This document shows, in pieces, positions 16,631 to 26,490 of a stretch of 64,000 bases of DNA; the stretch's first letter is position 1, and each line of letters opens with the position of its first letter. Below the pieces are notes generated by a model. That model searched no databases and was not told where the DNA came from. It saw only the letters and a list, made by a program, of their open reading frames with translations. The position numbers and the translations under genes are program-made. Origin of the DNA: Spirochaetes bacterium ADurb.Bin215 (GTDB lineage: Bacteria > Spirochaetota > Spirochaetia > Treponematales > Treponemataceae); contig MWCL01000002.1 of the NCBI GenBank assembly GCA_002070025.1, positions 1 to 64,000 of the forward strand. Reading direction: 5' to 3'.

Positions 16631-17086
16631 CTACCTTCCTATTTCAAGGGCACGCATGAACATTTCTTTCGAACCCTGGATTACCGATGAATTCGCTTCA
16701 TAGGAACGCGAAGCCGATATGAGATCAACCATTTCGGTCACGATGTTGACATTGGGATATTCCACATAGCCGGCTTTCGGACCGGACTGGATGGCGTCGG
16801 GATGGGTGGGGTCGTATACCATGCGCATATCGGCGGTATCTTTTTCTACGCCCATGACGCGGACGCCCTTGCCGGGGCCGCGCTCAATTTCAGAGGGAAT
16901 GAAGGGATTCCGCCAGTCCAGACCCGGTTCTTTCTGTGCGAGAAGAACCCGGCTACGTCGGAAAGCACCGCCTTCCTGGGTGCGGGTGGTGGTAGCATTG
17001 GCGATATTATCGGAAATGACATCGGTTCTGAGCCGTTCTGCCGCCATTCCGCTTGCCGCTATTTGTATGCTGGTAAAAAGTCCCAT
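16631..17086 (-). CDS. flgC: Flagellar basal-body rod protein FlgC
   Basis: 151 residues. The N-terminal rod motif GLFTSIQIAASGMAAERLR and DVISDNIANATTTRT (the ANNIANANT-type signature) and the C-terminal YPNVNIVTEMVDLISASRSYEAN are both intact. FlgC is a proximal rod subunit secreted by the flagellar export gate. It lies 17 nt after flgB and 5 nt before fliE. Confidence 0.96.
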   Translation of the reverse strand: MGLFTSIQIAASGMAAERLRTDVISDNIANATTTRTQEGGAFRRSRVLLAQKEPGLDWRNPFIPSEIERGPGKGVRVMGVEKDTADMRMVYDPTHPDAIQSGPKAGYVEYPNVNIVTEMVDLISASRSYEANSSVIQGSKEMFMRALEIGR

Positions 17087-17103
17087 GGTTTATGCTCCTT
17101 TTT

Positions 17104-17517
17104 TTACTTGAGTACCGAATTGACCTGCGAGAACTGGAAGCTCTGCATCTGGGTCAACAATTGATAATTGAGCTGAATCCGGAGAAGCTCCATGGCTTCC
17201 TGTTCCGGATCCACGTTGTTTCCGTTCGCTTTCGCGGTGGAGGTATAGTCAAGAACGCGGCGCGGTTCAACGGAGCGGTAATCGATTACGCCGTCCGACG
17301 CGATATGACGAGGATTGTTTACGGCAAGAGAAAACTGTCCCCGTGCCGATTTTTCGGAATCAAGCGCACGTTTGAGTTCAGTTTCAAAATTGACCATGGT
17401 ACGCTTGAAATTCGGAACGCCCGAGTTCGCGAGATTGTTGGCGGATACACCGTACCGCAGGGTATTCACATCCATCGCGCGGTGCAATAAGTCGATTGTT
17501 TTGGTAAAACTGTTCAT
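17104..17517 (-). CDS. flgB: Flagellar basal-body rod protein FlgB
   Basis: 137 residues. The N-terminal signature TLRYGVSANNLANSGVPNFKR and the C-terminal rod helix (EAMELLRIQLNYQLLTQ) are present. FlgB is a proximal rod subunit. It is the first flagellar gene of the block, 59 nt after hslU. No hairpin-plus-T-run terminator is seen in that gap, so read-through from the protease genes is likely. A strong purine-rich ribosome site (AGGGGAGGGGAGAGG) precedes the ATG. Confidence 0.95.
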   Translation of the reverse strand: MNSFTKTIDLLHRAMDVNTLRYGVSANNLANSGVPNFKRTMVNFETELKRALDSEKSARGQFSLAVNNPRHIASDGVIDYRSVEPRRVLDYTSTAKANGNNVDPEQEAMELLRIQLNYQLLTQMQSFQFSQVNSVLK

Positions 17518-17576
17518 ATATTGCCTCTCCCCTCCCCTAGAGTTTCGGCATATTGCACCGCCCGGTTTACTTTTTT

Positions 17577-18980
17577 CTACAGGATATACCGCGAAAGATC
17601 CTGATCCTTCACGATGTCCCCGAGGCGCTCGCGTACATAGCCGGTAGTAATTTTTATCGTTTCACCGGCATGTTCATCGGCATTGAACGAAATTTCTTCC
17701 AGCAGGGTTTCCATGATGGTATGCAAACGCCGTGCGCCGATGTTCTCCATCCTGGAATTCACCTCGGCGGCGAGTTCGCTCATCATGTTTATGGCATCGT
17801 CGTCGAATTCGATTGATACGTTTTCCGTCCCGAGAAGGGCGGTATATTGCCGTGTGAGGGCATTTTTGGGTTCAAGGAGTATTCTCTTGAAGTCTTCCGC
17901 ATTGAGGGATTCCAGCTCGACACGAAGCGGGAAACGGCCCTGGAGCTCGGGAATGAGGTCGCTCGGGCGGGATACGTTGAACGCCCCGGCGGCTATGAAG
18001 AGGATGTGGGCGGTATCCACAACACCGTACTTGGTATTCACCGTGGACCCTTCCACGATGGGAAGAATGTCACGCTGAACGCCCTCGCGCGAAACATCCT
18101 GATTGCTTCCCCGCTCGCCTTTCGAGGCGACCTTGTCGATTTCGTCGATAAATACGATTCCCATCTGTTCAACCCGCTTGCGGGCTTCTTCAGTTATCTT
18201 TTCATGATCAACCAACCGGTCAAGCTGTTCGGCCATGAGAATTTTCCGCGCTTCTCCCACCGGAACCTGTTTTCGCTTGTTCTTTCCGCCGGTTATCATG
18301 TTGGTGATGTTCTGCACGCTCATTTCGAGATCTTCCAGATTGGCCGAACCGGCGAAAAGTTCGAATGAGGGCATACCGGATTTCTGGACGGTAACTTCCA
18401 CCATGCGGTCCTCGAGCGAACCGTCCCGGAGCATCTTCCGGAATTTTTCACGGGTATCATTTTCTTTTCCGCCATCGTCGCCCGTCGGGGAAGAAAGTGC
18501 CGGAAGCATTTCTTCGCTCCGGGCCACGGCGGGAGAAGCCGGTTTTTTCCGGTTCAATCCCGGCAGCAGCAGATCCAGCAAAATTTCTTCGGTACGCTTC
18601 TCCGCTTCTCCCTGGAGCGCGCCCTGCATTTCACTCTTGACCATGGCGTACCCGACGGCCATGAGATCGCGAATCATGGATTCAACATCCCGGCCAACAT
18701 AGCCGACTTCGGTATATTTTGTGGCCTCAACCTTGAGGAAGGGCGCGCCGCAAAGTTTTGCGAGCCGTCGGGCTATCTCCGTTTTTCCCACACCGGTTGG
18801 TCCGATCATGAGAATGTTTTTCGGGGCAATCTCGTCCCGTACATCCTCGGGCAGCCGAAGCCGGCGGGTTCGGTTTCTCAGCGCGATTGCGACGGCGCGT
18901 TTGGCCTTTTTTTGTCCGATAATATACGTATCCAGTTCGGCCACAATGGCCTTGGGTGTAAGGTTTTCCAGTGCTTCCAT
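17577..18980 (-). CDS. hslU: HslU ATPase of the HslUV protease
   Basis: 467 residues. The Walker A motif GPTGVGKT is at residues 60-67 and Walker B is IVFIDEIDKVA. Between them lies the substrate-binding I domain, with an unconserved serine/proline/glycine-rich stretch around residues 150-185. The sensor/arginine regions follow, and the C-terminus is DLSRYIL, close to the usual HslV-docking tail. HslU hexamers unfold substrates and feed them to HslV. It starts 6 nt after hslV. As I recall T. pallidum lacks hslVU at the equivalent locus, so their presence here between xerC and flgB is informative about ancestry. Confidence 0.96.
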   Translation of the reverse strand: MEALENLTPKAIVAELDTYIIGQKKAKRAVAIALRNRTRRLRLPEDVRDEIAPKNILMIGPTGVGKTEIARRLAKLCGAPFLKVEATKYTEVGYVGRDVESMIRDLMAVGYAMVKSEMQGALQGEAEKRTEEILLDLLLPGLNRKKPASPAVARSEEMLPALSSPTGDDGGKENDTREKFRKMLRDGSLEDRMVEVTVQKSGMPSFELFAGSANLEDLEMSVQNITNMITGGKNKRKQVPVGEARKILMAEQLDRLVDHEKITEEARKRVEQMGIVFIDEIDKVASKGERGSNQDVSREGVQRDILPIVEGSTVNTKYGVVDTAHILFIAAGAFNVSRPSDLIPELQGRFPLRVELESLNAEDFKRILLEPKNALTRQYTALLGTENVSIEFDDDAINMMSELAAEVNSRMENIGARRLHTIMETLLEEISFNADEHAGETIKITTGYVRERLGDIVKDQDLSRYIL

Positions 18981-18986
18981 GACGGA

Positions 18987-19526
18987 TTACAACTCCTCGA
19001 CAGTTATTGATTCATTGGTATAAATACAGATTCTTCCCGCGATATGCAGGCTCTTTTCGGCAATTTCCCGTGCGGTAAGCGATCCGTTTTCCAGGTAGGC
19101 AAGCGCAGCCGCGTAGGCGTAGTTTCCCCCGGAACCGATGGCAAGCACATCTTCGGCCGGTTCTATTACATCGCCGGTGCCTGAAATGAGCAGGGTCTTC
19201 TCGCTATCCGCCACGAGGAGCAGGGCCTGCAGGTTCCGCAGCGCCTTGTCGGTTCTCCAGTCTTTTGCCAGCTCAACTGCCGAACGGACGAGATCGCCGG
19301 AATACTCCTTGACCCGTGTTTCAAACCGTTCAAGAAGGGTAAACGCGTCAGCGGTAGCTCCGGCGAATCCGGTCAGGATTTTACCGTCGTAAATGCGCCG
19401 TACCTTTTTCGCGTTCGGTTTCATGACGGTTTCTCCGAGCGTAACCTGCCCGTCCCCGGCCATGGCAACTTTACCGTCCTTACGGACGGCTATGATGGTA
19501 GTACTGCGGAATTTTTCATTTTTCAT
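18987..19526 (-). CDS. hslV: HslV threonine peptidase
   Basis: 179 residues from ATG 19526. GGAGG lies 6 nt upstream and includes part of the earlier in-frame ATG at 19538, which is therefore unlikely to be used. The mature N-terminus is [19 protein letters not shown]; Thr9 in this numbering corresponds to catalytic Thr1 of HslV. Eight residues (MKNEKFRS) must be removed to expose it, unlike E. coli HslV where only Met is removed. Paired with hslU downstream and 11 nt after xerC, as in the Bacillus codV-codW-codX order. Confidence 0.95.
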   Translation of the reverse strand: MKNEKFRSTTIIAVRKDGKVAMAGDGQVTLGETVMKPNAKKVRRIYDGKILTGFAGATADAFTLLERFETRVKEYSGDLVRSAVELAKDWRTDKALRNLQALLLVADSEKTLLISGTGDVIEPAEDVLAIGSGGNYAYAAALAYLENGSLTAREIAEKSLHIAGRICIYTNESITVEEL

Positions 19527-19537
19527 GATGTCCTCCA

Positions 19538-20440
19538 TTACCCGTGCGGATGGGCCTGATGATATAATTTATTCAGTTCGTCGCGGCTTACATGCGTATA
19601 CCGCTGCGTTGTCGAAATGCTTGAATGTCCGAGCATTTCCTGTACGGACCGTATGTCGACGCCCCTGCCAACCAGGGTTGTCGCAAAGCTGTGCCGGAGC
19701 GCATGAGGAGAAAGATGACGGGCATCGTCCGTGTATCGTTCGATAATGAACTGGATGCCGCGCACCGAAAGCGCGCGTCCCCGTTTGGAGATGAATAGCC
19801 GGTTCTTGCTCAAGTCCCGTTCCTGATGACGGGCCAGCACCGCGTTCCGTTCTGCAAGATAGTCAGCAAGCGCGGAGCGCGCCTCCCGCGAGAAAAAAAC
19901 TTTGCGCTGTTTTCGCCCTTTACCGGTAACAGTCGCCGATGTTCCTTCGGGATCCATGTCCGCAAGGGAAAGATTGACTATTTCTGATACACGGCAGCCG
20001 GTTGAATACAACATGGTTAACAGGGCCGTGTCCCGTGCGGGCCAGAGTATTCCGGCGGAATCCGGCTTTTTGCACAGGGCTGCAGCTTCTTCGGCGAATA
20101 AAAACGCCGGCATCCGTTGGTGAACTTTCAGATTGCGTACGGTAGCGGCCGGATTTGATTCGGTCAGACCGAAACGCACGGCATAGCGGTAGAATCCGCG
20201 CAGGGCGGACAATACGCGGTTTACCCCGGCGGGTTCCCGGCTTTTCTGACCAAGTTCCGCGGCGAACAGCCGCAAATCAGATTCAACGGCTTCAAACGGC
20301 GACATCCCGTCCAGAAAGGAATCGAAGAGGGCCAGATCCCGACGGTAGCCTTCTACAGTACGGGGGGAAAGTGCGCGTACCGACCGGATATATTCAAGGT
20401 ACTCTTCAAAATACCGGTTCATTCTGTGCCGTCCGGTCAC
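19538..20440 (-). CDS. xerC: Tyrosine recombinase XerC
   Basis: 300 residues if GTG 20440 is used (it overlaps the topA stop by 4 nt); ATG 20422 is the alternative. It has the N-terminal SAM-like DNA-binding domain and a catalytic domain with R150 ([10 protein letters not shown]), K174, H246 and R249 ([10 protein letters not shown]), H272 ([10 protein letters not shown]) and nucleophile Y281 (RYTH). All active residues are intact. With XerD it resolves chromosome dimers at dif before division. Assigned XerC rather than XerD by position after topA and before hslV, as in the Bacillus codV context. Confidence 0.9.
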   Translation of the reverse strand: MTGRHRMNRYFEEYLEYIRSVRALSPRTVEGYRRDLALFDSFLDGMSPFEAVESDLRLFAAELGQKSREPAGVNRVLSALRGFYRYAVRFGLTESNPAATVRNLKVHQRMPAFLFAEEAAALCKKPDSAGILWPARDTALLTMLYSTGCRVSEIVNLSLADMDPEGTSATVTGKGRKQRKVFFSREARSALADYLAERNAVLARHQERDLSKNRLFISKRGRALSVRGIQFIIERYTDDARHLSPHALRHSFATTLVGRGVDIRSVQEMLGHSSISTTQRYTHVSRDELNKLYHQAHPHG

Positions 20441-22572
20441 TCTTCCCTGCCCGGTTCACCGCCATCATCCTGGCTATGCAGATAATCACATTCGGGATTG
20501 ATACAGGATTTGTAGGAACCGTTTTTCTTGTCGTATTTTTCCACCATGAACTGTCCGCATTTTGGACACGTTGCGTTTATGGGCTTGAAATGCGTAATAA
20601 AGTCGCACTCGGGATACCGGGTGCATCCGTAAAATTCCTTGCCGCGTCCCTTGGTTCTGCGCGCGACAATTTCTCCGTCACATCCCGGACGGGGACACCT
20701 GGCCAGGGGAATCGAGCGGGTGTTTCGGCACTCGGGGAACCCTGAACAGGCGAGAAAAAACCCGAATCTGCCGAGTTTTTTCAGCATCGGTTTACCACAT
20801 TTTTCGCATACATAATCGGTTTTCTCATCGAGGGTACCTTTCACGCTGTCCAGTGTCTCGGTAACCTCGTCAACACGTTTCTTGAAGGGAAAATAGAACT
20901 CGCCGATCATCTTGGGCCACTCGATGCGGTCTTCTTCAACTCCGTCGAGTTCGTTTTCCACATTCGCGGTAAAACTGACATCAACCACCGAAGAAAAGTA
21001 TTCAACAAGCATGTCGTTAATTATCCGGCCCAGCTGTGTCGGAACCAGCTGTTTGTTTGAACGTGTCACATAATACCGGTCCAGAAGAACAGATATGATT
21101 GGTGCGTAGGTGGAAGGACGGCCGATGCCCTTTTCCTCCAGGGTTTTAACGATCGACGCGTCGGTGTAGCGGGCCGGTCCCTGGGTAAAATGTTGTTCCG
21201 GATGGAACGTAACCAGATCCACTGTTTCGCCGCTTTTCATGTCCGGAAGGGGTTTTTGCCGATCTTCTTTCGCGGCAAGGGTCTTGATTACCTGATAAAA
21301 TCCTTTTTCAACTATTTTTGTAGACGAAACCCGAAAGACCGCTTCATCGATGGCGATATCGGTACTTACCGTGCGGCTTTTCGCGTTCGCCATCTGGCTT
21401 GAAACAAACCGTTCCCAGATGATGCTGTACAGACGGAGTTGATCCCGTGTCAGATATTCCTTGACATAGTCGGGTGTGTATTTCGTATAAGTCGGGCGGA
21501 TCGCTTCGTGCGCGTCCTGGGCCTTTTTTCCGACGGCATATTCATTTGCCGCCTCCGGCAGTTCATCCGGGTATTTTTCTCCGATCCAGGCACGAACTTC
21601 TTCCACGGCGGTTGCGGCGATACGTACCGAGTCGGTACGCATGTACGTAATGAGTCCCACGCGGGTTGAGCCGATATTGATACCTTCATAGAGCTGCTGG
21701 GCAATCTGCATGGTTTTCTTTGACGTATATCCCAGACGATTCGCCGCCATCTGCTGCAGCTTCGAGGTGGTGAACGGCGGTTTCGGACGGATTGTTTTAT
21801 CCAGCGACTTTGTTTCCAGAACCGATGCCGGCTTTCCGTTCAGGGTTTCCATGATTGCCTGTACCGCCGCTTCATTCGGCAACTCCGGTTTTTCTCCCCG
21901 GAACTGTACCAGCTGTGCGGTAAATTCATTTTTTCCCCGTTTGAAATCTCCATCAAGGGTCCAGTATTCTTCCGGTATAAAACTTTCAACTTCCTTCTCA
22001 CGCTCACAGATAAGACGCAGCGCGACAGACTGTACCCGTCCTGCTGAAAGTCCGTTCTTTACTTTTTTCCACAGAAGCGGCGAGAGATTGTATCCCACCA
22101 GACGGTCAAGTACCCGCCGGGCTTTCTGGGCGTTAACTTTTGACTCATCAATATCCATGGGATGCTTGATTGCTTCCTTGATTGCCTGGGGGGTTATTTC
22201 ATTGAATACAATCCGGTGTACCGGCACTTCGTACTTTGAAAGAATTGAATTACGGAGATGCCAGGCAATGGCTTCCCCCTCGCGGTCATTATCACTTGCG
22301 AGCAATACTTCAGAGGACTTTTTCGCGTCACTCTGCAGTTCTTTCAGAAGCTTCGCCCTGCCCCGAACGGTTATATACTCGGGAACAAAATTGTTGTCCA
22401 CATCGATCGCAATCCGCGACTTGGGCAGGTCTATAAGGTGACCCATGGATGCTTTTACCACAAAACCCTTGCCCAGGTATTTTTCGATAGTCTTGGCCTT
22501 CGCCGGAGATTCTACAATTACCAGTTTGTTTTTTGGTGCTTTTTTCTTAGCAGTTGCAGTTTTGGAAGCCAT
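20437..22572 (-). CDS. topA: DNA topoisomerase I
   Basis: 711 residues. A lysine/alanine-rich leader precedes the TOPRIM domain (VIVESPAKAKTIEKYLG; SDNDREGEAIAWH at ~93-105). The active-site tyrosine is Y310 in GLITYMRTDS. Three C-terminal tetracysteine zinc motifs follow: CEKCG...CSGFPEC, CPRPGC...CTRYPEC and CPKCG...CINPEC. The enzyme relaxes negative supercoils. It lies between dprA (12-nt gap) and xerC (4-nt overlap), the order also seen in Bacillus, but trmFO, which separates topA from codV there, is absent. Confidence 0.98.
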   Translation of the reverse strand: MASKTATAKKKAPKNKLVIVESPAKAKTIEKYLGKGFVVKASMGHLIDLPKSRIAIDVDNNFVPEYITVRGRAKLLKELQSDAKKSSEVLLASDNDREGEAIAWHLRNSILSKYEVPVHRIVFNEITPQAIKEAIKHPMDIDESKVNAQKARRVLDRLVGYNLSPLLWKKVKNGLSAGRVQSVALRLICEREKEVESFIPEEYWTLDGDFKRGKNEFTAQLVQFRGEKPELPNEAAVQAIMETLNGKPASVLETKSLDKTIRPKPPFTTSKLQQMAANRLGYTSKKTMQIAQQLYEGINIGSTRVGLITYMRTDSVRIAATAVEEVRAWIGEKYPDELPEAANEYAVGKKAQDAHEAIRPTYTKYTPDYVKEYLTRDQLRLYSIIWERFVSSQMANAKSRTVSTDIAIDEAVFRVSSTKIVEKGFYQVIKTLAAKEDRQKPLPDMKSGETVDLVTFHPEQHFTQGPARYTDASIVKTLEEKGIGRPSTYAPIISVLLDRYYVTRSNKQLVPTQLGRIINDMLVEYFSSVVDVSFTANVENELDGVEEDRIEWPKMIGEFYFPFKKRVDEVTETLDSVKGTLDEKTDYVCEKCGKPMLKKLGRFGFFLACSGFPECRNTRSIPLARCPRPGCDGEIVARRTKGRGKEFYGCTRYPECDFITHFKPINATCPKCGQFMVEKYDKKNGSYKSCINPECDYLHSQDDGGEPGREE

Positions 22573-22584
22573 TTTCCGTACTCC

Positions 22585-23589
22585 TCATTGTTTCTTCCCG
22601 TCTCTACCGGCGAATCCCTTGTCAAATACAAAATCGCACTGACCGCCGCTGGATGCCGGAAACCCCAAACCCGGGGTTTTTCGTCGTTTTGCCGCAGTCA
22701 TGGCAGGAATGTCATTATTCGCAAAACCCCATGAATCCAGAACATCCCTGGCGGTTTGAACAGCTTGAGCGCCCTCGTTATAGAGGGACAGTGTTCCATG
22801 CGCCCGTGGTGAACCGAGCGTTTCCCGGGCAACAAAAAGATCCCGCCCCTGTTCAAGGGCAAAGTCGGCTGTTATAAGCGCACCGGATTTCTCCGGAGCT
22901 TCCACCACGATCACCGAACGGGACAAACCCGAAATAAGGCGGTTCCGCTGGGGGAAATGAAACTGCAGCGGATCGTCTCCCGGAGGATATTCGCCTGCGA
23001 TACAGCCGTCATTTTCAAGTATTTTTCCGGCAAGGACCGTATTGCTCCGGGGATAGATGCGTTCCAGTCCGCAAGCAAGCACGGCTATTGCCTTTCCCCG
23101 GGAAACTACAGTTCCCCGGTGCGCGAATGCGTCAATGCCCCGCGCCAGACCCGATGCTACCGGAATACCCAGTCCGGCAAATTCACGCCCCAGCCGCTCG
23201 GCACAGAGCGCACCGGTACCGGAAGGAGCACGCGTTCCCACTATCGCTACAACCGGAGTATCCGGATCCGGGAGTGTTCCCCGCCAAAAGAGGGCAAAGG
23301 GCGGTTCATGGAGTTCCCGAAGCAACGGCGGATACCGGGACGAGAGAACCGTCACCATACCGATACGATAGCGTTCCATTAGTACCAGCGCCCGGTCTAC
23401 CTTTTTTTCAATCTCTTCCGCATGCCACCGTGTAGTCCTGATCGGTCGAAACAGCATGCGTGATACAGCTTCTATTGAAAGTACCGTAAGGGATTCACTA
23501 TTGTCAAGTTTTTCCACCAGCTGCTCTTTTTCGCGGCATCGTAAAAAGGGGCAAAATGACAACGCAAGAGCAAGCCGGGTTTTATTCAT
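22585..23589 (-). CDS. dprA: DNA processing protein DprA (Smf)
   Basis: 334 residues from ATG 23589. This start is chosen because it overlaps the preceding stop as ATGAATAA, whereas longer in-frame starts run through the preceding gene. An N-terminal helical region precedes the Rossmann-like domain: VAIVGTRAPSGTG, ASGLARGIDAFAH, AVLACGLERIYPRSN, GEYPPGDDP, FPQRNRLISGLSRSVIVVEAP, KSGALITADFALEQGRDLF. DprA loads RecA on incoming single-stranded DNA. Nearby ComFB is not evidence of competence. The C-terminus is short, without a clear winged-helix domain. Confidence 0.94.
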   Translation of the reverse strand: MNKTRLALALSFCPFLRCREKEQLVEKLDNSESLTVLSIEAVSRMLFRPIRTTRWHAEEIEKKVDRALVLMERYRIGMVTVLSSRYPPLLRELHEPPFALFWRGTLPDPDTPVVAIVGTRAPSGTGALCAERLGREFAGLGIPVASGLARGIDAFAHRGTVVSRGKAIAVLACGLERIYPRSNTVLAGKILENDGCIAGEYPPGDDPLQFHFPQRNRLISGLSRSVIVVEAPEKSGALITADFALEQGRDLFVARETLGSPRAHGTLSLYNEGAQAVQTARDVLDSWGFANNDIPAMTAAKRRKTPGLGFPASSGGQCDFVFDKGFAGRDGKKQ

Positions 23590-24307
23590 ACGCCTGTCCC
23601 AGAACGAATGCCTTGTTCTCCTCGGCGCGCTTTTTTGTTCCGTCATCCCGGGTTTCACCGATTATCCGGTCATATACGTCCACGGCCTCGTCGTAACTGC
23701 CGGTTTCATAGAGCGCCCGCGCATAGACAAACATGGCGTCCAGGTTCCGTTTTTCAATTTCCATGATTTTTTCAAGATACGGTAGCGCGTCATCGGAACG
23801 GGAAAGCTCGAACACATAGAGCACAGAAAGACCGTAGAGCGCCCGTACATACCGCGGCTCCAGTTCGATTGCCCTGAGGTAGGCCGACTCGGCAAGTTCG
23901 TAATACCGCAGTTGATCGCGGTTTGTTCCGGTAAGCTCATAATCCAGGGAAGACTTTGCCATGTATCCGGCGCAAACGCCAACATAGTAGAAAAGGTTCT
24001 GGTTAGTGGGATAATACTCCGTAGCAGTCCTGAAATTCTCGAGCGCCTTACCGTACATCTTGTTGTCCAGATACCGGGTCGCGAGAATCTTGTACCATAT
24101 TCCGATCCGGATGTCGGCATTGAGAACATCTTCTATCCGGTGCTGATACTTTCCGATAGCCTCGGTGAGCTCCTCGATGGTCGTAGGGCTGTCCACCCCT
24201 TCCTCAAGAGCCTGCATTCGCCGGACAACGGCGGTATTCGGACCGCAAGAGGTCAGGAGAAACCCGGCAACGAGTACCGATACAACAATCAACTTGTACG
24301 TTTTCAC
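23582..24307 (-). CDS. TPR-repeat lipoprotein
   Basis: 241 residues from GTG 24307, preceded by GGAGG at 7-nt spacing. With this start the N-terminus is a lipoprotein signal (VKTYKLIVVSVLVAGFLLTSCG, first residue Met), with lipobox LLTSC. The long upstream extension of the open frame has no ribosome site and overlaps xerD. The mature part is helical with several tetratricopeptide-like repeats (for example YVGVCAGYMAKSSLDYE, AYLRAIELEPRYVRALYGLS, ALPYLEKIMEIEKRNLDAMF). It is probably anchored to a membrane in the periplasm as a scaffold. Partner unknown. It lies between xerD and dprA and overlaps dprA by 8 nt. Confidence 0.85.
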   Translation of the reverse strand: MKTYKLIVVSVLVAGFLLTSCGPNTAVVRRMQALEEGVDSPTTIEELTEAIGKYQHRIEDVLNADIRIGIWYKILATRYLDNKMYGKALENFRTATEYYPTNQNLFYYVGVCAGYMAKSSLDYELTGTNRDQLRYYELAESAYLRAIELEPRYVRALYGLSVLYVFELSRSDDALPYLEKIMEIEKRNLDAMFVYARALYETGSYDEAVDVYDRIIGETRDDGTKKRAEENKAFVLGQAYE

Positions 24308-24332
24308 GATATACCTCCAGACCGCATATGCG

Positions 24333-25223
24333 TCAAATATCGCTTTCTGCCCCGAAATTGTCAAACACTTCCCGGTGAAAGTCGTGCAGGGCAGCCTCTT
24401 CCACATGGGTATACACCTGGGTCGTCGTTATATCCGAATGCCCCAGCAATTCCTGTACCGATCGCAGATCGGCTCCGCCGGCAAGAAGATGCGTGGCAAA
24501 AGAATGACGGAGCGTATGGATCTTCGCAGTGATGCCGGCGTGTATGCACAGTTCATTGAACCGTTTCCATATGCCTTTTCGGGTAATGCGTTGTCCGCGG
24601 TAATTTACAAAAACAGCCCGCTCGGGGCGGCTTTGTACGAGCGTTAAACGGGCCTCGGACAAATACCGGTACAACCACTCACGTGCAGTAGTACCAAAAG
24701 GAACAAACCGTTCTTTCCCGCCTTTCCCGTGAACCAGAATCATCTGTTCCTCGAGGTATACGTCATCCAGCGAAAGGTTCACCGCTTCACTGACCCTGAG
24801 CCCGCAGGAATAAATCAGTTCGAAGAGTGTCCGGTCGCGGACACCCACCGGTTTGTCAAGAGAAATGGCGGCAAGAAAGAGTTCTATTTGGTCAGTGCTC
24901 AGGACCAGCGGCAGGTTTTTCTCCCGAACGGGGGATTCCAGAAGATCGGCGGGATTATCATCCCGGACCCGTTCAATCATGAGATACCGGTACAATGAAC
25001 GGAGCGCGGCCACATCTTTGGCAACCGTTTTACCAGTAATCCCCGTACTGCTCCGGTCAAGTATGAAATAAATCAAATCCCGGGTACCGGCGGTTTCAAC
25101 CGCTAGTTGCCTGCGTTCGCACCAGGCAAGAAAGAGTGAAACCGTTTGCAGATAGGTACTGGCGGTGAGTTTTGCCCGGGCCTCACCGGTTACAAGAAAA
25201 GCATAGAATTTTCGTTCCAGCAA
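24333..25223 (-). CDS. xerD: Tyrosine recombinase XerD
   Basis: 296 residues. Catalytic set: R143 (YSCGLRVSEAVNL), K167 (GKGGKERFVP), H236 and R239 (HTLRHSFATHLLAGGADLRS), H262 (LLGHSDITTTQ) and Y271 (VYTH). The THLLAGGADLRSVQELLGH stretch is typical of XerD. It starts 5 nt after the ftsZ stop, so division and dimer resolution genes are joined. The partner xerC is about 3.9 kb further along the same strand, past the TPR lipoprotein, dprA and topA. Confidence 0.93.
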   Translation of the reverse strand: MLERKFYAFLVTGEARAKLTASTYLQTVSLFLAWCERRQLAVETAGTRDLIYFILDRSSTGITGKTVAKDVAALRSLYRYLMIERVRDDNPADLLESPVREKNLPLVLSTDQIELFLAAISLDKPVGVRDRTLFELIYSCGLRVSEAVNLSLDDVYLEEQMILVHGKGGKERFVPFGTTAREWLYRYLSEARLTLVQSRPERAVFVNYRGQRITRKGIWKRFNELCIHAGITAKIHTLRHSFATHLLAGGADLRSVQELLGHSDITTTQVYTHVEEAALHDFHREVFDNFGAESDI

Positions 25224-25228
25224 CGAAT

Positions 25229-26440
25229 TCAGTTTTCTACCTTTTGCTGCTGCAGCCGTACCACAGTCGGGGTATCAAGATCATCGCGGGAGACGGAAAC
25301 GGGAACCGGTCCGGGCGTCGTGGCACCGTTTCGTGTCCCAAGACCTGAAACCGGTTTGGAGGTCCGTTCATTGAGCTGTTTCCATTCGGAACCGGAAAGG
25401 AATTCTCCGGCAGAGTCCTTCTTCTCCCGGGCGGAAGCCGTATGGAGGAAACTGCGATCTATCGCGATCTGATACTTTGACGATACAAATCCTGTAGCAA
25501 TTACCGTTACGCTGATACTGTCTCCGAGTGTGTTATCCGTCGCGGTACCGTAGATGATGAGCGCGTCGGGATCGGCGTTCGCGGTAACAATCTTCACGAT
25601 TTCTTCAATTTCCAGCAGGGTCATGTCCTCATTGCCGGTAATATTGATGAGAATATGGTTGGCGCCCTCAATATGGGAATCTTCAAGCAAGGGATTGTTG
25701 ATTGCGTTGGTCGCGGCATCCACGGCGCGATTGTCGCCTTCCCCGGTTCCGATGCCCATTATCGCGTCGCCTTGTCCTTCCATGGTCGTTTTTACGTCGG
25801 CAAAATCAATATTGATTATACCCGGTACCGTAATGAGATCGGAAATACCCTGTACTGCCTGACGGAGCACATCGTCCGCCATGATAAAGGCCTGCTTGAT
25901 GGGCGTTTTACGGTCAACCAGCTTCAGAAGATGCTGATTCGGGATGACAATGAGGGTATCAACCGATTTCCGGAGTTTTTCGATTCCCTCTTCGGCAAGT
26001 TTTTGTTTGACACTACCTTCAAAGTCGAAGGGTTTGGTAACCACGCCGACCGTAAGGGAACCCTGATCACGGGCAATCTGGGCAATCACCGGAACGGCTC
26101 CGGTACCGGTACCGCCGCCCATTCCCGCGGTAACGAAGACCATATCGGCGCCGCGGAGCGCATTGGCGATCATCTCGGTATCTTCCATGGCCGCCTGTTC
26201 GCCTACCTGCGGTTTCCCGCCGGCACCGAGTCCGCCGGTCAGTTTGGAACCGATGGCAAGCTTGGTGGGCGCATTGGAATAATTGAGCGCCTGCAGATCG
26301 GTGTTCGCGACAAGAAAATCAACATTCTGCAAACCGCATTCCATCATCCGGTTTACCGCATTTGATCCGCCGCCTCCGGCACCAACCACCTTGATCACTG
26401 TTGGATTTATTTCACGCTGGTTCATTACCTCAAAATTCAT
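25229..26440 (-). CDS. ftsZ: Cell division GTPase FtsZ
   Basis: 403 residues. GTP-binding motifs are [15 protein letters not shown] (~18-32) and the T-loop [15 protein letters not shown] (~105-119). [20 protein letters not shown] and the T7-loop region are present. A variable linker (~315-385) leads to the C-terminal tail [18 protein letters not shown], the FtsA-binding peptide. It polymerises into the Z ring at midcell. It follows ftsA after 50 nt; GGGAGGGG precedes ATG 26440. Confidence 0.98.
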   Translation of the reverse strand: MNFEVMNQREINPTVIKVVGAGGGGSNAVNRMMECGLQNVDFLVANTDLQALNYSNAPTKLAIGSKLTGGLGAGGKPQVGEQAAMEDTEMIANALRGADMVFVTAGMGGGTGTGAVPVIAQIARDQGSLTVGVVTKPFDFEGSVKQKLAEEGIEKLRKSVDTLIVIPNQHLLKLVDRKTPIKQAFIMADDVLRQAVQGISDLITVPGIINIDFADVKTTMEGQGDAIMGIGTGEGDNRAVDAATNAINNPLLEDSHIEGANHILINITGNEDMTLLEIEEIVKIVTANADPDALIIYGTATDNTLGDSISVTVIATGFVSSKYQIAIDRSFLHTASAREKKDSAGEFLSGSEWKQLNERTSKPVSGLGTRNGATTPGPVPVSVSRDDLDTPTVVRLQQQKVEN

Positions 26441-26490
26441 TTCTTCCCCTCCCAGAAAAGCAACGGACTTCTATATCCTTACCACAGGTT

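Noticed and set aside
21710-22441. 243-codon rightward open frame inside topA
   Set aside because: Antisense to the TOPRIM and active-site region of topoisomerase I.
19538-25223. xerC and xerD as integrases of a mobile element
   Set aside because: Both have housekeeping Xer features and sit in conserved division/topA contexts; no flanking repeats, attachment sites or cargo are seen.
25655-26365. 236-codon rightward open frame inside ftsZ
   Set aside because: Antisense to the FtsZ GTPase domain; no independent evidence.
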